A stretch of 32,849 nt of DNA, taken from positions 1 to 32,849 of the forward strand of contig CAZMVD010000038.1 in the NCBI GenBank assembly GCA_964569425.1. The letters are read 5' to 3'. This document shows positions 1-6,672 of this stretch, one piece after another. A model generated the notes under the pieces. That model was given only the letters and a program-made list of their open reading frames with translations, did not search any database and was not told where the DNA came from. The position numbers and the translations under genes were made by a program. How positions within the stretch are numbered: the stretch's first letter is position 1; every line of letters starts with the position of its first letter. The DNA is from JACQXM01 sp964569425. GTDB taxonomy: Bacteria > Planctomycetota > Phycisphaerae > UBA1845.

Positions 1-77
1 CCTTCGACGCCAACGCGGATGAACGCATCGACCTCGCCGACTTCGCCCGCCTCCAGCGCTTCCTCACCGCGCCATGA
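1..77 (+). CDS. C-terminal end of a dockerin-like secreted protein (partial)
   Basis: An open frame enters the window from the left and stops at TGA 75-77. The 24 visible residues read FDANADERIDLADFARLQRF followed by LTAP. The D-x-N-x-D-x-x-I-D-L-x-D pattern is that of a dockerin type I / EF-hand-like calcium loop, and tails of the form 'D-L-A-D-F-A-x-x-Q-x-x-F-T' are very common at the end of planctomycete secreted proteins (family knowledge). Everything upstream, including the functional domain, lies outside the window. The dockerin-like reading is an inference from one half-repeat. Confidence 0.6.
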   Translation, partial: FDANADERIDLADFARLQRFLTAP

Positions 78-97
78 CAAGGCGAGAAGCCGGGGGG

Positions 98-265
98 CGT
101 GAGGCGTGAGTGAGTTGGGATGAGCGGTCTCCGCCCGCCGCATCCACTTCCATTCGGCACTTGGCCTTTGGCAATCGGCAATTGGCATGTGGCAATCGAC
201 CCCCCCACCGTGACCGCGCCCCGTTTTCGGCGTTTCGGCTTTGGGCGTTTCGGCGTTTCTCTCCC
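98..265. repeat. Intergenic low-complexity tracts (GGCAATCGGCAA and TTTCGGCG types)
   Basis: The gap between the first gene and the glycosyltransferase holds three kinds of degenerate short repeat. At about 98-116 there is GCGTGAGGCGTGAGTGAG. At 154-199 there are GGC-A/C-A/T-TTGGC units such as GGCAATCGGCAATTGGCA. At 222-265 there are CGGCGTTT/CGGCTTT units. The same first and third types recur together, in opposite or matching orientation, at 18658-18832, and the second type recurs at 20997-21042. No protein function is supported here. An ATG at 241 lies inside the tract and is in frame with the next gene, but the low-complexity peptide it would add argues against it. Confidence 0.6.
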
Positions 266-306
266 CATCCGCCTTCCGGTTGACAGCCTCGCGCGCCCCG
301 ATTGTC

Positions 307-1425
307 ATGCCCTGCGTGGAAGCTCCAGACCAGCAGCAGGACCCGCGACAGGTCAGCGCCGCACTGTGCGTGGATACCCACGCCTTCCAGCGCTTCGCGC
401 CGGTGCTCCGCCATCTGGCCGTCGGGCTCGTCGACGAGGCCGTCGAAGTCCGCATCCTCTCCGCCGATCCCCGATTGGAATCGCTGTCACTCGGTCCCGT
501 GCAGACCGTGCTGCACCAGCCTATCGCCTGGCCGGTGGCGCGACGCCGCATGGACCAGTTGATCGAAGTGCTGGCCGCACGACCCCCTACCGTCGTCCAT
601 GCGTTTTCGTGTGAATCGTATGCGCTGGCCGGTGAAATCGCGCAGTCGCTGGACATCGACCTCGTATTACAGGTCACCGGTCCGGAGGATAGCGAATCGC
701 TCGGTCGCCCCCGCGCCCGGCCCGTGGATGCCTACATTGCCTTCACCACGCCGCTCGTGCGGACCCTGGAAGACCGGCTGAACATTCCGCCGGAATTGGT
801 CAACCTGGTCCATCCCGGCGTGCTCAGCGCACCCGAACCGGCCTGCTTTTCCCAGATCGGCCGCGAAACGACTTTGCTGTGCATGTCGCCGTTGGAACGC
901 GCTGTCGGCGTGGAACACCTTCTGGAGGCCGTCCGATTGCTGCGCCAGAAGGGCACCGTGTTGCAACTGTTTCTCTGGGGGCGCGGCACGGCCGAACATG
1001 CGCTGCGCCATCTTGCCGGCCGACTCCAACTGACCGACTGCGTCACCTTCGTCTCGCCGATGGGCGATCCCGTCAACGCCATGCAGGGCGCGGACATTTT
1101 CGTTCGCCCCGGCGCCGACCGGGTGTTCTCGGCCGCCACGCTGCAAGCCATGGGCGCCGGGCTGGCCGTGGTCGCCGCCGCCAACCCCTTCGCCGATTAC
1201 CTGCATCACGGCGAAACCGCGCTGGTGTGCGAATCACCCGGGCCCGAAGCATTCGCCGAGGCGTTGAACACGCTGCTCCTGGACCGAATGGCCGCCCGGC
1301 GGCTGGCCTCCGCGGGGCGCGATTACGTGCGCGCGAACCACACCCTCAGCGCCATGGCCTCGCGCACTGCTGCGGTCTATCGCCAGATCGCCATGCAGCA
1401 CGCGACCTTTACCCTGCCGGAGTAG
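307..1425 (+). CDS. GT-B fold glycosyltransferase (GT4-like) with degenerate active site
   Basis: A protein of 372 residues with the layout of a family 4 glycosyltransferase: an N-terminal acceptor half, then a C-terminal nucleotide-sugar half (LLCMSPLERAVGVEHLLEAV, then GDPVNAMQGADIFVRPGADR, then LQAMGAGLAVVAAANPFADY). In active GT4 enzymes this last region carries an E-x7-E motif and an EKG-like lysine. Here the two glutamates are replaced (Arg and Gln, near bases 1116-1160) and the lysine loop reads ERAVG. I chose ATG 307 because the in-frame ATG at 241 would translate the repeat tract upstream. The stop is followed after 5 bp by the next gene, so the two are probably co-transcribed. Acceptor and donor are unknown. 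It could be an inactive or divergent paralogue. Confidence 0.75.
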   Translation: MPCVEAPDQQQDPRQVSAALCVDTHAFQRFAPVLRHLAVGLVDEAVEVRILSADPRLESLSLGPVQTVLHQPIAWPVARRRMDQLIEVLAARPPTVVHAFSCESYALAGEIAQSLDIDLVLQVTGPEDSESLGRPRARPVDAYIAFTTPLVRTLEDRLNIPPELVNLVHPGVLSAPEPACFSQIGRETTLLCMSPLERAVGVEHLLEAVRLLRQKGTVLQLFLWGRGTAEHALRHLAGRLQLTDCVTFVSPMGDPVNAMQGADIFVRPGADRVFSAATLQAMGAGLAVVAAANPFADYLHHGETALVCESPGPEAFAEALNTLLLDRMAARRLASAGRDYVRANHTLSAMASRTAAVYRQIAMQHATFTLPE

Positions 1426-1430
1426 CACTC

Positions 1431-4370
1431 TTGGATGAGCCGCTGACTTCCCTGACGGTTCGCAAAGCGGCCGAAACGCCAGCGGCGCCCGCGCCGCCAT
1501 CCGCGCTGGAAGCCGCCCTGCGCAGCAGCATCCGCGGCGAGGTTCGCTTTGATCCCCTCGCCCGCACCCTCTACGCCACCGACGCCAGCATCTACGAAAT
1601 CCCGCCCGCCGGGGTGGTGTTTCCGCACTCGGCGGACGACGTGGCCGCCGTGGTGCGACAGTGCCATAGTTATGGCACTGCCGTCGTCCCGCGCGGCGCC
1701 GGCACCGGGCTCACCGGCGGCGCCGTCGGCCCCGGCGTGCAGCTCGATCTCTCCCGCCACATGAACCGCTGCGGCGCCTTCAGCCGCGAGGCACGCACCA
1801 TCGACGTCGAACCCGGCGTCGTGCTCGATGAACTCAACGCCCGACTCGCACCCGAAGGACTCATGTTCGCCCCCGACGTCGCCACCTCCAGCCGCGCCAC
1901 CATCGGCGGCATGATCGCCAACAACTCCTGCGGCGCGCACTCCATCGTCTTCGGCCGCACCGTCGATCACGTACGCGGGCTGACCGTCGTGCTCGGCGAC
2001 GGCCGCATCGTCAGGTTCGGCGTGCCCTCTGCCGAGGGACCCTTCGAGGACTCCACAGCGGAAGCGGTGCGGCTCACCACTGGTCTGGCCGACATCCGCA
2101 ACCGCTACCACGACGAGATTGCACGCCGCTTCCCGCGCATCCTGCGCAGCAACGGCGGCTACGGCCTCGATCGCCTGGGCCCCCCTGGCACCCCCGCCGA
2201 TCCCATCAAGATCATCTGCGGCAGCGAAGGCACCCTCGGCATCGTCGTATCGGCCACCCTCAACCTCGTACCCATCCCCCGTCGCAAAGTGCTGGCTGTT
2301 CTGCACTTCGAGAATGTGCTCGATGCCTTGGCCGTAACCCCCGATGTCCTTCGTCATGCCCCCGCCGCCGTCGAGCTGATCGACCGCCTCATCCTCGACG
2401 GCGGGCGTGCCAACGCCGCCCTGGCCCGCCGCTGCGATTTCCTCATCGGCGACCCCGGCGCTTTGTTGGTCGTCGAGTTCTTCGGCGACGAGTCCGCCGA
2501 ACTCACGCCCCGCCTCGACGCGCTCATCGCCGACCCCCGCGTCGCTTCCCATTGCCGCGCGGCTGCCCGGGTCACTGAGCCCACCCGCCAGGTCGATGTG
2601 TGGAACCTCCGCAAGAGCGGGCTCGGGCTGCTTATGTCCAAACCCGGCGACCTGCAACCCAATGCCTTCGTCGAGGACACCGCCGTCGATCCGGCCCGCC
2701 TTCGCGAGTATATCGAACGCTTCGGCCAGATCCTCGCCCGCGAAAACGTCACCGCCAGCTACTATGCCCACGCCAGCGTCGGCTGCCTGCACGTACGCCC
2801 CGCCGTCAACCTGCACGACCGCGCAGACGTCGAACGCATGAGGCGCATCGCCGAAGCCGTCACCGACCTCGTCCTGGAGTTCGGCGGCGCCGTCACCGGT
2901 GAGCACGGCGACGGCATCGTCCGCTCCTGCTGGATCGAACGCATGTACGGCCCGCACATCGTCGAGGCCTTTCGCGAGGTCAAACAACTGTTCGACCCCC
3001 ACAACACGCTCAACCCCCACAAGATCGTCGACCCCTGGCCCATGACCGAGCACCTGCGCTACCGCCCGCGCCGCGCCGCCACTCTCGGAGAAAAAACCCA
3101 CCTCGATTTCTCGGCCCACGGCGGCATGGCCGGACTCGCCGGCATGTGCAGCGGCGTCGGCCAGTGCCGGCAGCGACTCGTCGGCACCATGTGCCCCTCG
3201 TACATCGCCACCGGCGACGAAGTGCACACCACCCGCGCCCGGGCCAACGCCCTGCGCGTGGCCCTCTCCGACAGCGGTCTGCTCAGCGGGCTTGACGATC
3301 CCCACCTTGCCGAAGTGATGGACCTGTGCCTCTCCTGCAAGGCGTGCAAGTCGGAATGTCCCACCGGGGTGGACATGGCCCGCCTGAAGGCCGAGTACCT
3401 CGCGCGGACCATTCTCCGCGACGGCGCCACGCCGCGCGCACGGCTCATCGCCGACATGCCGCACATTGCCCGTTGGGGCGGACGGTTTCCCCGCCTGGTC
3501 AACCTGGTTTCACAATCTGCCCCGGTCCGCGCCTACATGGAACGGCGCTTCGGTCTGGACCGCCGCGTGCCTCCGCCGCGCTTCGCACACCGTACCTTCC
3601 GAGCCTGGTATCGCGCCCGACGCCGGTCCGAACCCGGCATGTCAGCACGCGGCATGGTCGTGTACTTCGTCGATACCTGGACCAACTACTTCGCCCCGCA
3701 GGTCGGCGTGGCCGCCGTCTCGCTGCTGGAACGCGCCGGCTTCGATGTCCTCTGCCCGCCGCTCTTCTGTTGCGGACGCCCCGCCATCAGCAAGGGCCTC
3801 CTCGCCGATGCCACCCAGTTGGCACGGGAAAACATCGCGCGGCTGGCGCGAATCGCTTCGCCGAATGTGCCCATCGTCGGCACCGAGCCGAGCTGCATCC
3901 TCACGCTCAAAGATGAATACCCCCAGCTCGTCCGCAACGCCGCCGCGCGGCGCATCGCCGAACAAGCCATGATGATCGAGTCGTTCCTGCGCCGCGTCGT
4001 AGATGCCGATCCGTACACGCTGCCCCTCGCCGATACGCCGCCCACGCCCCTGCTCTACCACGCCCATTGCCATCAGAAGGCGCTCGTCGGTGCCGACGAC
4101 GCCGTCGCCCTCTTGAGACGCGTCTGGGGCGACTCCGCCCGCGAAATCCCCAGCGGCTGCTGCGGCATGGCCGGCTCCTTCGGCCATGAAAAAGAGCACT
4201 ACGACGTCGCCCGCGCCATCGGCGAACAGCGCCTGTTCCCCGCCGTACGCCAGCGCGGCGAAGCGGTGGTGGCCGTCTCCGGCTTCAGTTGCCGCGAACA
4301 GATCGCCCACCACACCGGCACCACTCCCCGCCACCTGATCGAACACCTCGCGGACCGCATCCGCCAATAG
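1431..4370 (+). CDS. FAD-linked oxidase fused to Fe-S/CCG domains; probable D-2-hydroxyglutarate dehydrogenase (YdiJ-like)
   Basis: A 979-residue flavoprotein, close to the roughly 1000 residues of YdiJ-type enzymes, which oxidise D-2-hydroxyglutarate or related D-2-hydroxy acids and pass electrons through Fe-S clusters. Visible in order: FAD_binding_4 with PRGAGTGLTGG starting at residue 87 and NNSCGAHSIVFGRT; FAD-oxidase C-terminal domain with EHGDG at 491; a first cysteine cluster starting at C573 (CSGVGQCRQRLVGTMCPSY); a second at C633-x2-C636-x2-C639-x3-C643 followed by P; then two CCG motifs at C780/C781 and C910/C911, as in GlcF/HdrB-like domains. The start is TTG 1431, with GGAG (1419-1422) 8 nt upstream inside the end of the glycosyltransferase gene; no in-frame ATG precedes the FAD domain. 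Exact substrate is inferred, since lactate or glycolate dehydrogenases share the modules. Confidence 0.85.
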   Translation: MDEPLTSLTVRKAAETPAAPAPPSALEAALRSSIRGEVRFDPLARTLYATDASIYEIPPAGVVFPHSADDVAAVVRQCHSYGTAVVPRGAGTGLTGGAVGPGVQLDLSRHMNRCGAFSREARTIDVEPGVVLDELNARLAPEGLMFAPDVATSSRATIGGMIANNSCGAHSIVFGRTVDHVRGLTVVLGDGRIVRFGVPSAEGPFEDSTAEAVRLTTGLADIRNRYHDEIARRFPRILRSNGGYGLDRLGPPGTPADPIKIICGSEGTLGIVVSATLNLVPIPRRKVLAVLHFENVLDALAVTPDVLRHAPAAVELIDRLILDGGRANAALARRCDFLIGDPGALLVVEFFGDESAELTPRLDALIADPRVASHCRAAARVTEPTRQVDVWNLRKSGLGLLMSKPGDLQPNAFVEDTAVDPARLREYIERFGQILARENVTASYYAHASVGCLHVRPAVNLHDRADVERMRRIAEAVTDLVLEFGGAVTGEHGDGIVRSCWIERMYGPHIVEAFREVKQLFDPHNTLNPHKIVDPWPMTEHLRYRPRRAATLGEKTHLDFSAHGGMAGLAGMCSGVGQCRQRLVGTMCPSYIATGDEVHTTRARANALRVALSDSGLLSGLDDPHLAEVMDLCLSCKACKSECPTGVDMARLKAEYLARTILRDGATPRARLIADMPHIARWGGRFPRLVNLVSQSAPVRAYMERRFGLDRRVPPPRFAHRTFRAWYRARRRSEPGMSARGMVVYFVDTWTNYFAPQVGVAAVSLLERAGFDVLCPPLFCCGRPAISKGLLADATQLARENIARLARIASPNVPIVGTEPSCILTLKDEYPQLVRNAAARRIAEQAMMIESFLRRVVDADPYTLPLADTPPTPLLYHAHCHQKALVGADDAVALLRRVWGDSAREIPSGCCGMAGSFGHEKEHYDVARAIGEQRLFPAVRQRGEAVVAVSGFSCREQIAHHTGTTPRHLIEHLADRIRQ

Positions 4371-4420
4371 ACACGCAACCAGATCAGCAACCCCCAATCC
4401 AAGACACGCCTGCAAGAGCC

Positions 4421-4445
4421 GGTGGGGCGGGCGTCCCTGCCCGCC
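4421..4445. repeat. Dispersed palindrome, GGCGGGC-N6-GCCCGCC (copy 1)
   Basis: GGCGGGC at 4426-4432 and GCCCGCC at 4439-4445 form a perfect 7-bp stem with a 6-nt loop, preceded by GTGG. Two further copies with the same stem and loop length are at 27619-27643 and 27761-27782. The loops differ in sequence while the stems are identical. It sits 51 bp after the dehydrogenase stop and could also serve as a transcript-end hairpin, but no T tract follows. The rest of the 4371-4638 gap shows nothing I recognise. Confidence 0.7.
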
Positions 4446-4638
4446 GCCGCAAACGCACGAGCCGCATGCGCGAAGTGAGCGAAGGAACCGTCCCGATCAC
4501 CGCGCCCATGTTCGGTCAGGCATTAAGGTCCAAAGGCCGATCCGCCCCTCTCCCGCTTCCCTCGCAATCGCCACAGCTTCTGTCAAAACTCGTCTCCCCT
4601 CCAAGACCGCTTGTCCCGATTCTGACGTCAACGCTACC

Positions 4639-5238
4639 ATGCTCCGCATGAGAGACCCCCGGACAACTCGCGTCCGCCGTCGCCTCTGCCTCGTCCTTTG
4701 CGCTTCCTACGCAGCGGCAGGCTGCTCCACCGCTCCTCGCCACGCCGATGCCTGGCGCACCGCCGACCCCGTCCCACCCGCCGCACTCCAACAACTGGCC
4801 CAGCTCGCCGGCGCCTGGGAAACTTCCGGCGAAGTTCGCATGATCGGCCTCGACGATCCGCTGATCGTCACCGGCCGCAACCACGCCGAATGGACCTGCG
4901 ATCGCCGCGTGCTCGTCGATCGCTCCACGTTTGAAATGGGCGCCCTCGGCCCCATGGCCGGCACCAACGTGTGGAGCTGGGACCCGCGCCGCCAGCGCTT
5001 TCGCCTGTGGTGGTTCGACAGCTTCGGCGAGTCGGCCACCGGACACGCCCGCTACGATGCCGCGACTCGCACCTGGCACATGCGCACCCGCGGCACCAAC
5101 GGCTGGTGCCGCATCCTCAGTCGCGGAACCATCCGCCACGTAAACGACGACACATTGGAATGGACCTGGCGGCAATCCGATAGCTGGGGTTGGTTCACCA
5201 TCGCCGATATGCGCGGCACCAGCCGCCGCAAGTCCTGA
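4639..5238 (+). CDS. Small lipoprotein, DUF1579-like
   Basis: A protein of 199 residues that begins with an Arg-rich n-region, a hydrophobic stretch and AAGC (Cys29), a slightly weak lipobox, so it is probably a lipid-anchored envelope protein. The body starts LQQLAQLAGAWETSGEVRM and includes NVWSWDPRRQRFRLWWFDS and WTWRQSDSWGWFTI. This pattern of repeated W/Y strands resembles DUF1579-type beta-barrel proteins of unknown function. The family assignment is by eye only. An alternative start at ATG 4648 would shorten the n-region by three residues. It stands alone on the plus strand and converges with the next gene. Confidence 0.6.
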   Translation: MLRMRDPRTTRVRRRLCLVLCASYAAAGCSTAPRHADAWRTADPVPPAALQQLAQLAGAWETSGEVRMIGLDDPLIVTGRNHAEWTCDRRVLVDRSTFEMGALGPMAGTNVWSWDPRRQRFRLWWFDSFGESATGHARYDAATRTWHMRTRGTNGWCRILSRGTIRHVNDDTLEWTWRQSDSWGWFTIADMRGTSRRKS

Positions 5239-5279
5239 GGCGCCCCGCGCTGAATGCTTGGATGCCAAACCCGATTTGA

Positions 5280-5792
5280 TTACTGCGAATAGGTTACCGT
5301 GGGCGTCGTCTGCGCCGCCCGCGACCGCCCCACCTGCTGCTGGCGAACCTGGCTCAACACACCAGACAACAGCACGATTACGGCCGCCAATACCAGTATC
5401 ACCGAAAGCCACTTGGCCCGCGCGTGACGCAGCGCCTCCAGCCCGGGGGCGCGCCCCACCAGCGCGCTCGCCAGGAAAAACACCCCCAGCGCCGCCAGAA
5501 ACTTCACGCCGAAAATCGCATGATAGGGCATCGGCTCGATCTTCGGCGGCAGCGCCAGAATCAGAAAGTTGATCGCCCCGGTCACCAGCAACAACGCAAT
5601 GCACACGTAGACGATTCGCGACCATCGTGCCCGCGACGCCTCGCGCAACTGCTGGTGCTGCTCGTCCGACAGCGCCGCCCGCGCCGCCGGCATTAGCGCC
5701 CACCGCGTAAACGCCGCGCCGCCGATCGCCACGATCGCCGCGCTCACGTGCGCCCAGCGCGAACCAAGCAGCAGCCAGTCAATTCCGTCCAT
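5280..5792 (-). CDS. Four-helix integral membrane protein, CopD/DUF2269-like
   Basis: A protein of 170 residues with four hydrophobic helices, roughly residues 10-30, 58-80, 90-110 and 125-147. One His lies near the first helix (WAHVSAA) and another at the start of the third (PYHAIFGVKF); such a His pair in a four-helix protein is seen in CopD-like and cytochrome-like families, so metal or haem binding is possible but unproven. Start choice: two ATGs are in frame, 5798 and 5792. GGAGG (5803-5799) directly abuts the first and lies 6 nt from the second, so 5792 is preferred. The gene converges with the lipoprotein gene, 41 bp apart. Confidence 0.6.
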   Translation of the reverse strand: MDGIDWLLLGSRWAHVSAAIVAIGGAAFTRWALMPAARAALSDEQHQQLREASRARWSRIVYVCIALLLVTGAINFLILALPPKIEPMPYHAIFGVKFLAALGVFFLASALVGRAPGLEALRHARAKWLSVILVLAAVIVLLSGVLSQVRQQQVGRSRAAQTTPTVTYSQ

Positions 5793-5918
5793 GTCCATCC
5801 TCCGCCAACGCCTCTGCGCACCACGGTTTGCCGCCGCGACGAACTATCGACATGCTAGATAGGCGCTCGCCCGCTGAATAGCCGTGCGAAGGAAGCGCAC
5901 AGCACGCATCGGGCAACG

Positions 5919-6398
5919 TCAGCGCGACTCCAGCAGATCCGCCTCATCCAGCACGTCCAGACCGCGCTCCCGGAGAATGCGCGCCGCGTTCTCCAGGCTG
6001 TCGGGAAGAATGGCGATCGCCGCGCTCTCCCGCGGACGAACCAGCAGCGGATAGGTGTAGTGGATGTTGATCTCCGCCCCCAGCAGCGCCGCCCACGTAT
6101 CCAGCAAGGCCCGCTTGCCATGCGGCAGGCTCACCACCAGCAGCTCCGTCTCGCTGATCTGAAAACCCGCCTCCTGCAAGACCTTGTTGCCCTTGTTGGC
6201 GTCATCCACGATCATCCGGCAGATCGCGCAATCCACCGAGTTGATGACGCTGATCGCCAGGATGCGGATATCCGTCTGCGTAAACAGCCGGGTTAGACGC
6301 AGCAGTTGACCCACGCGGTTGTCCACGAAAATGGACTGTTGCCGGACCGTGGGAACGGCCTGTCCTTCCATTGTGCCGAGTGGTTCAATGTCCATCAT
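5919..6398 (-). CDS. Tandem ACT-domain protein (putative amino-acid-binding regulator)
   Basis: A 159-residue protein made of two ACT-like halves. The first (about residues 18-85) has RQQSIFVDNRVGQLLRLTRL and ILAISVINSVDCAICRMIVDD, the usual beta-alpha-beta-beta signature. The second (about 87-155) starts ELLVVSLPHGKRALLDTWAAL and ends ILRERGLDVLDEADLLE. There is no catalytic domain, so it resembles stand-alone ACT proteins and is often labelled 'acetolactate synthase small subunit-like' in planctomycetes; no large subunit is nearby, so that label is not supported here. The ligand is unknown. It diverges from dnaK across a 274-bp upstream region. Starts at 6398, 6395 or 6371 are all possible. 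Confidence 0.7.
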   Translation of the reverse strand: MMDIEPLGTMEGQAVPTVRQQSIFVDNRVGQLLRLTRLFTQTDIRILAISVINSVDCAICRMIVDDANKGNKVLQEAGFQISETELLVVSLPHGKRALLDTWAALLGAEINIHYTYPLLVRPRESAAIAILPDSLENAARILRERGLDVLDEADLLESR

Positions 6399-6484
6399 TG
6401 CTCTAGTTTATCGGCCCATGCCCAACGGTGAAGCGATTGACCGGGGCCGACGTCACTTTTCATGCCATTATCGCAGCGCGAAAC

Positions 6485-6501
6485 CCTGCCAGGTTGGCAG
6501 G
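6485..6501. promoter_or_regulatory. Perfect hairpin between the ACT gene and dnaK
   Basis: CCTGCCA (6485-6491), loop GGT, TGGCAGG (6495-6501): a perfect 7-bp inverted repeat in the 274-bp divergent region between the ACT gene and dnaK. Its size fits either an operator for a dimeric regulator or an RNA hairpin. No CIRCE element (TTAGCACTC-N9-GAGTGCTAA) is visible, and no sigma32-type promoter either. Confidence 0.45.
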
Positions 6502-6538
6502 TCACTAACACAGGAACCTCCGACGAAGTTCGTAAGTA

Positions 6539-6567
6539 TTGATATTACAATATGTTATAAATGTCAA
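6539..6567. promoter_or_regulatory. AT-rich imperfect inverted repeat upstream of dnaK
   Basis: TTGATATT (6539-6546) and AATGTCAA (6560-6567) are reverse complements at 7 of 8 positions and enclose an AT-rich core containing TATGTTATA. This is the only strongly AT-rich patch in the region, about 105 bp before the dnaK start, so it probably holds the dnaK promoter or an operator. A TATAAA at 6556-6561 is a possible -10 box, but no well-spaced -35 box accompanies it. Confidence 0.4.
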
Positions 6568-6672
6568 GCCGCCGACAAGAGTTGGAACGGAACATGCTAC
6601 CCTCCCAAACGGGATGATTCCTGACGACCAGAAACCCCGCGGCCTTTGAGCGCGGGCATTAAGGAGACCGTT

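Noticed and set aside
1377..3464. 695-residue open frame antisense to the FAD/Fe-S dehydrogenase
   Set aside because: It is the mirror of a strongly supported gene; Gly/Ala/Asp-rich composition without domains is what third-position GC bias produces on the opposite strand.
5919..6398. Acetolactate synthase small subunit
   Set aside because: Only ACT domains are seen and no large-subunit gene is near; a generic ACT protein is all that is supported.
6646..6672. Nine-residue upstream extension of DnaK from ATG 6646
   Set aside because: AAGGAG is correctly spaced for ATG 6673, where the conserved MSKIIGIDLGTT start lies.
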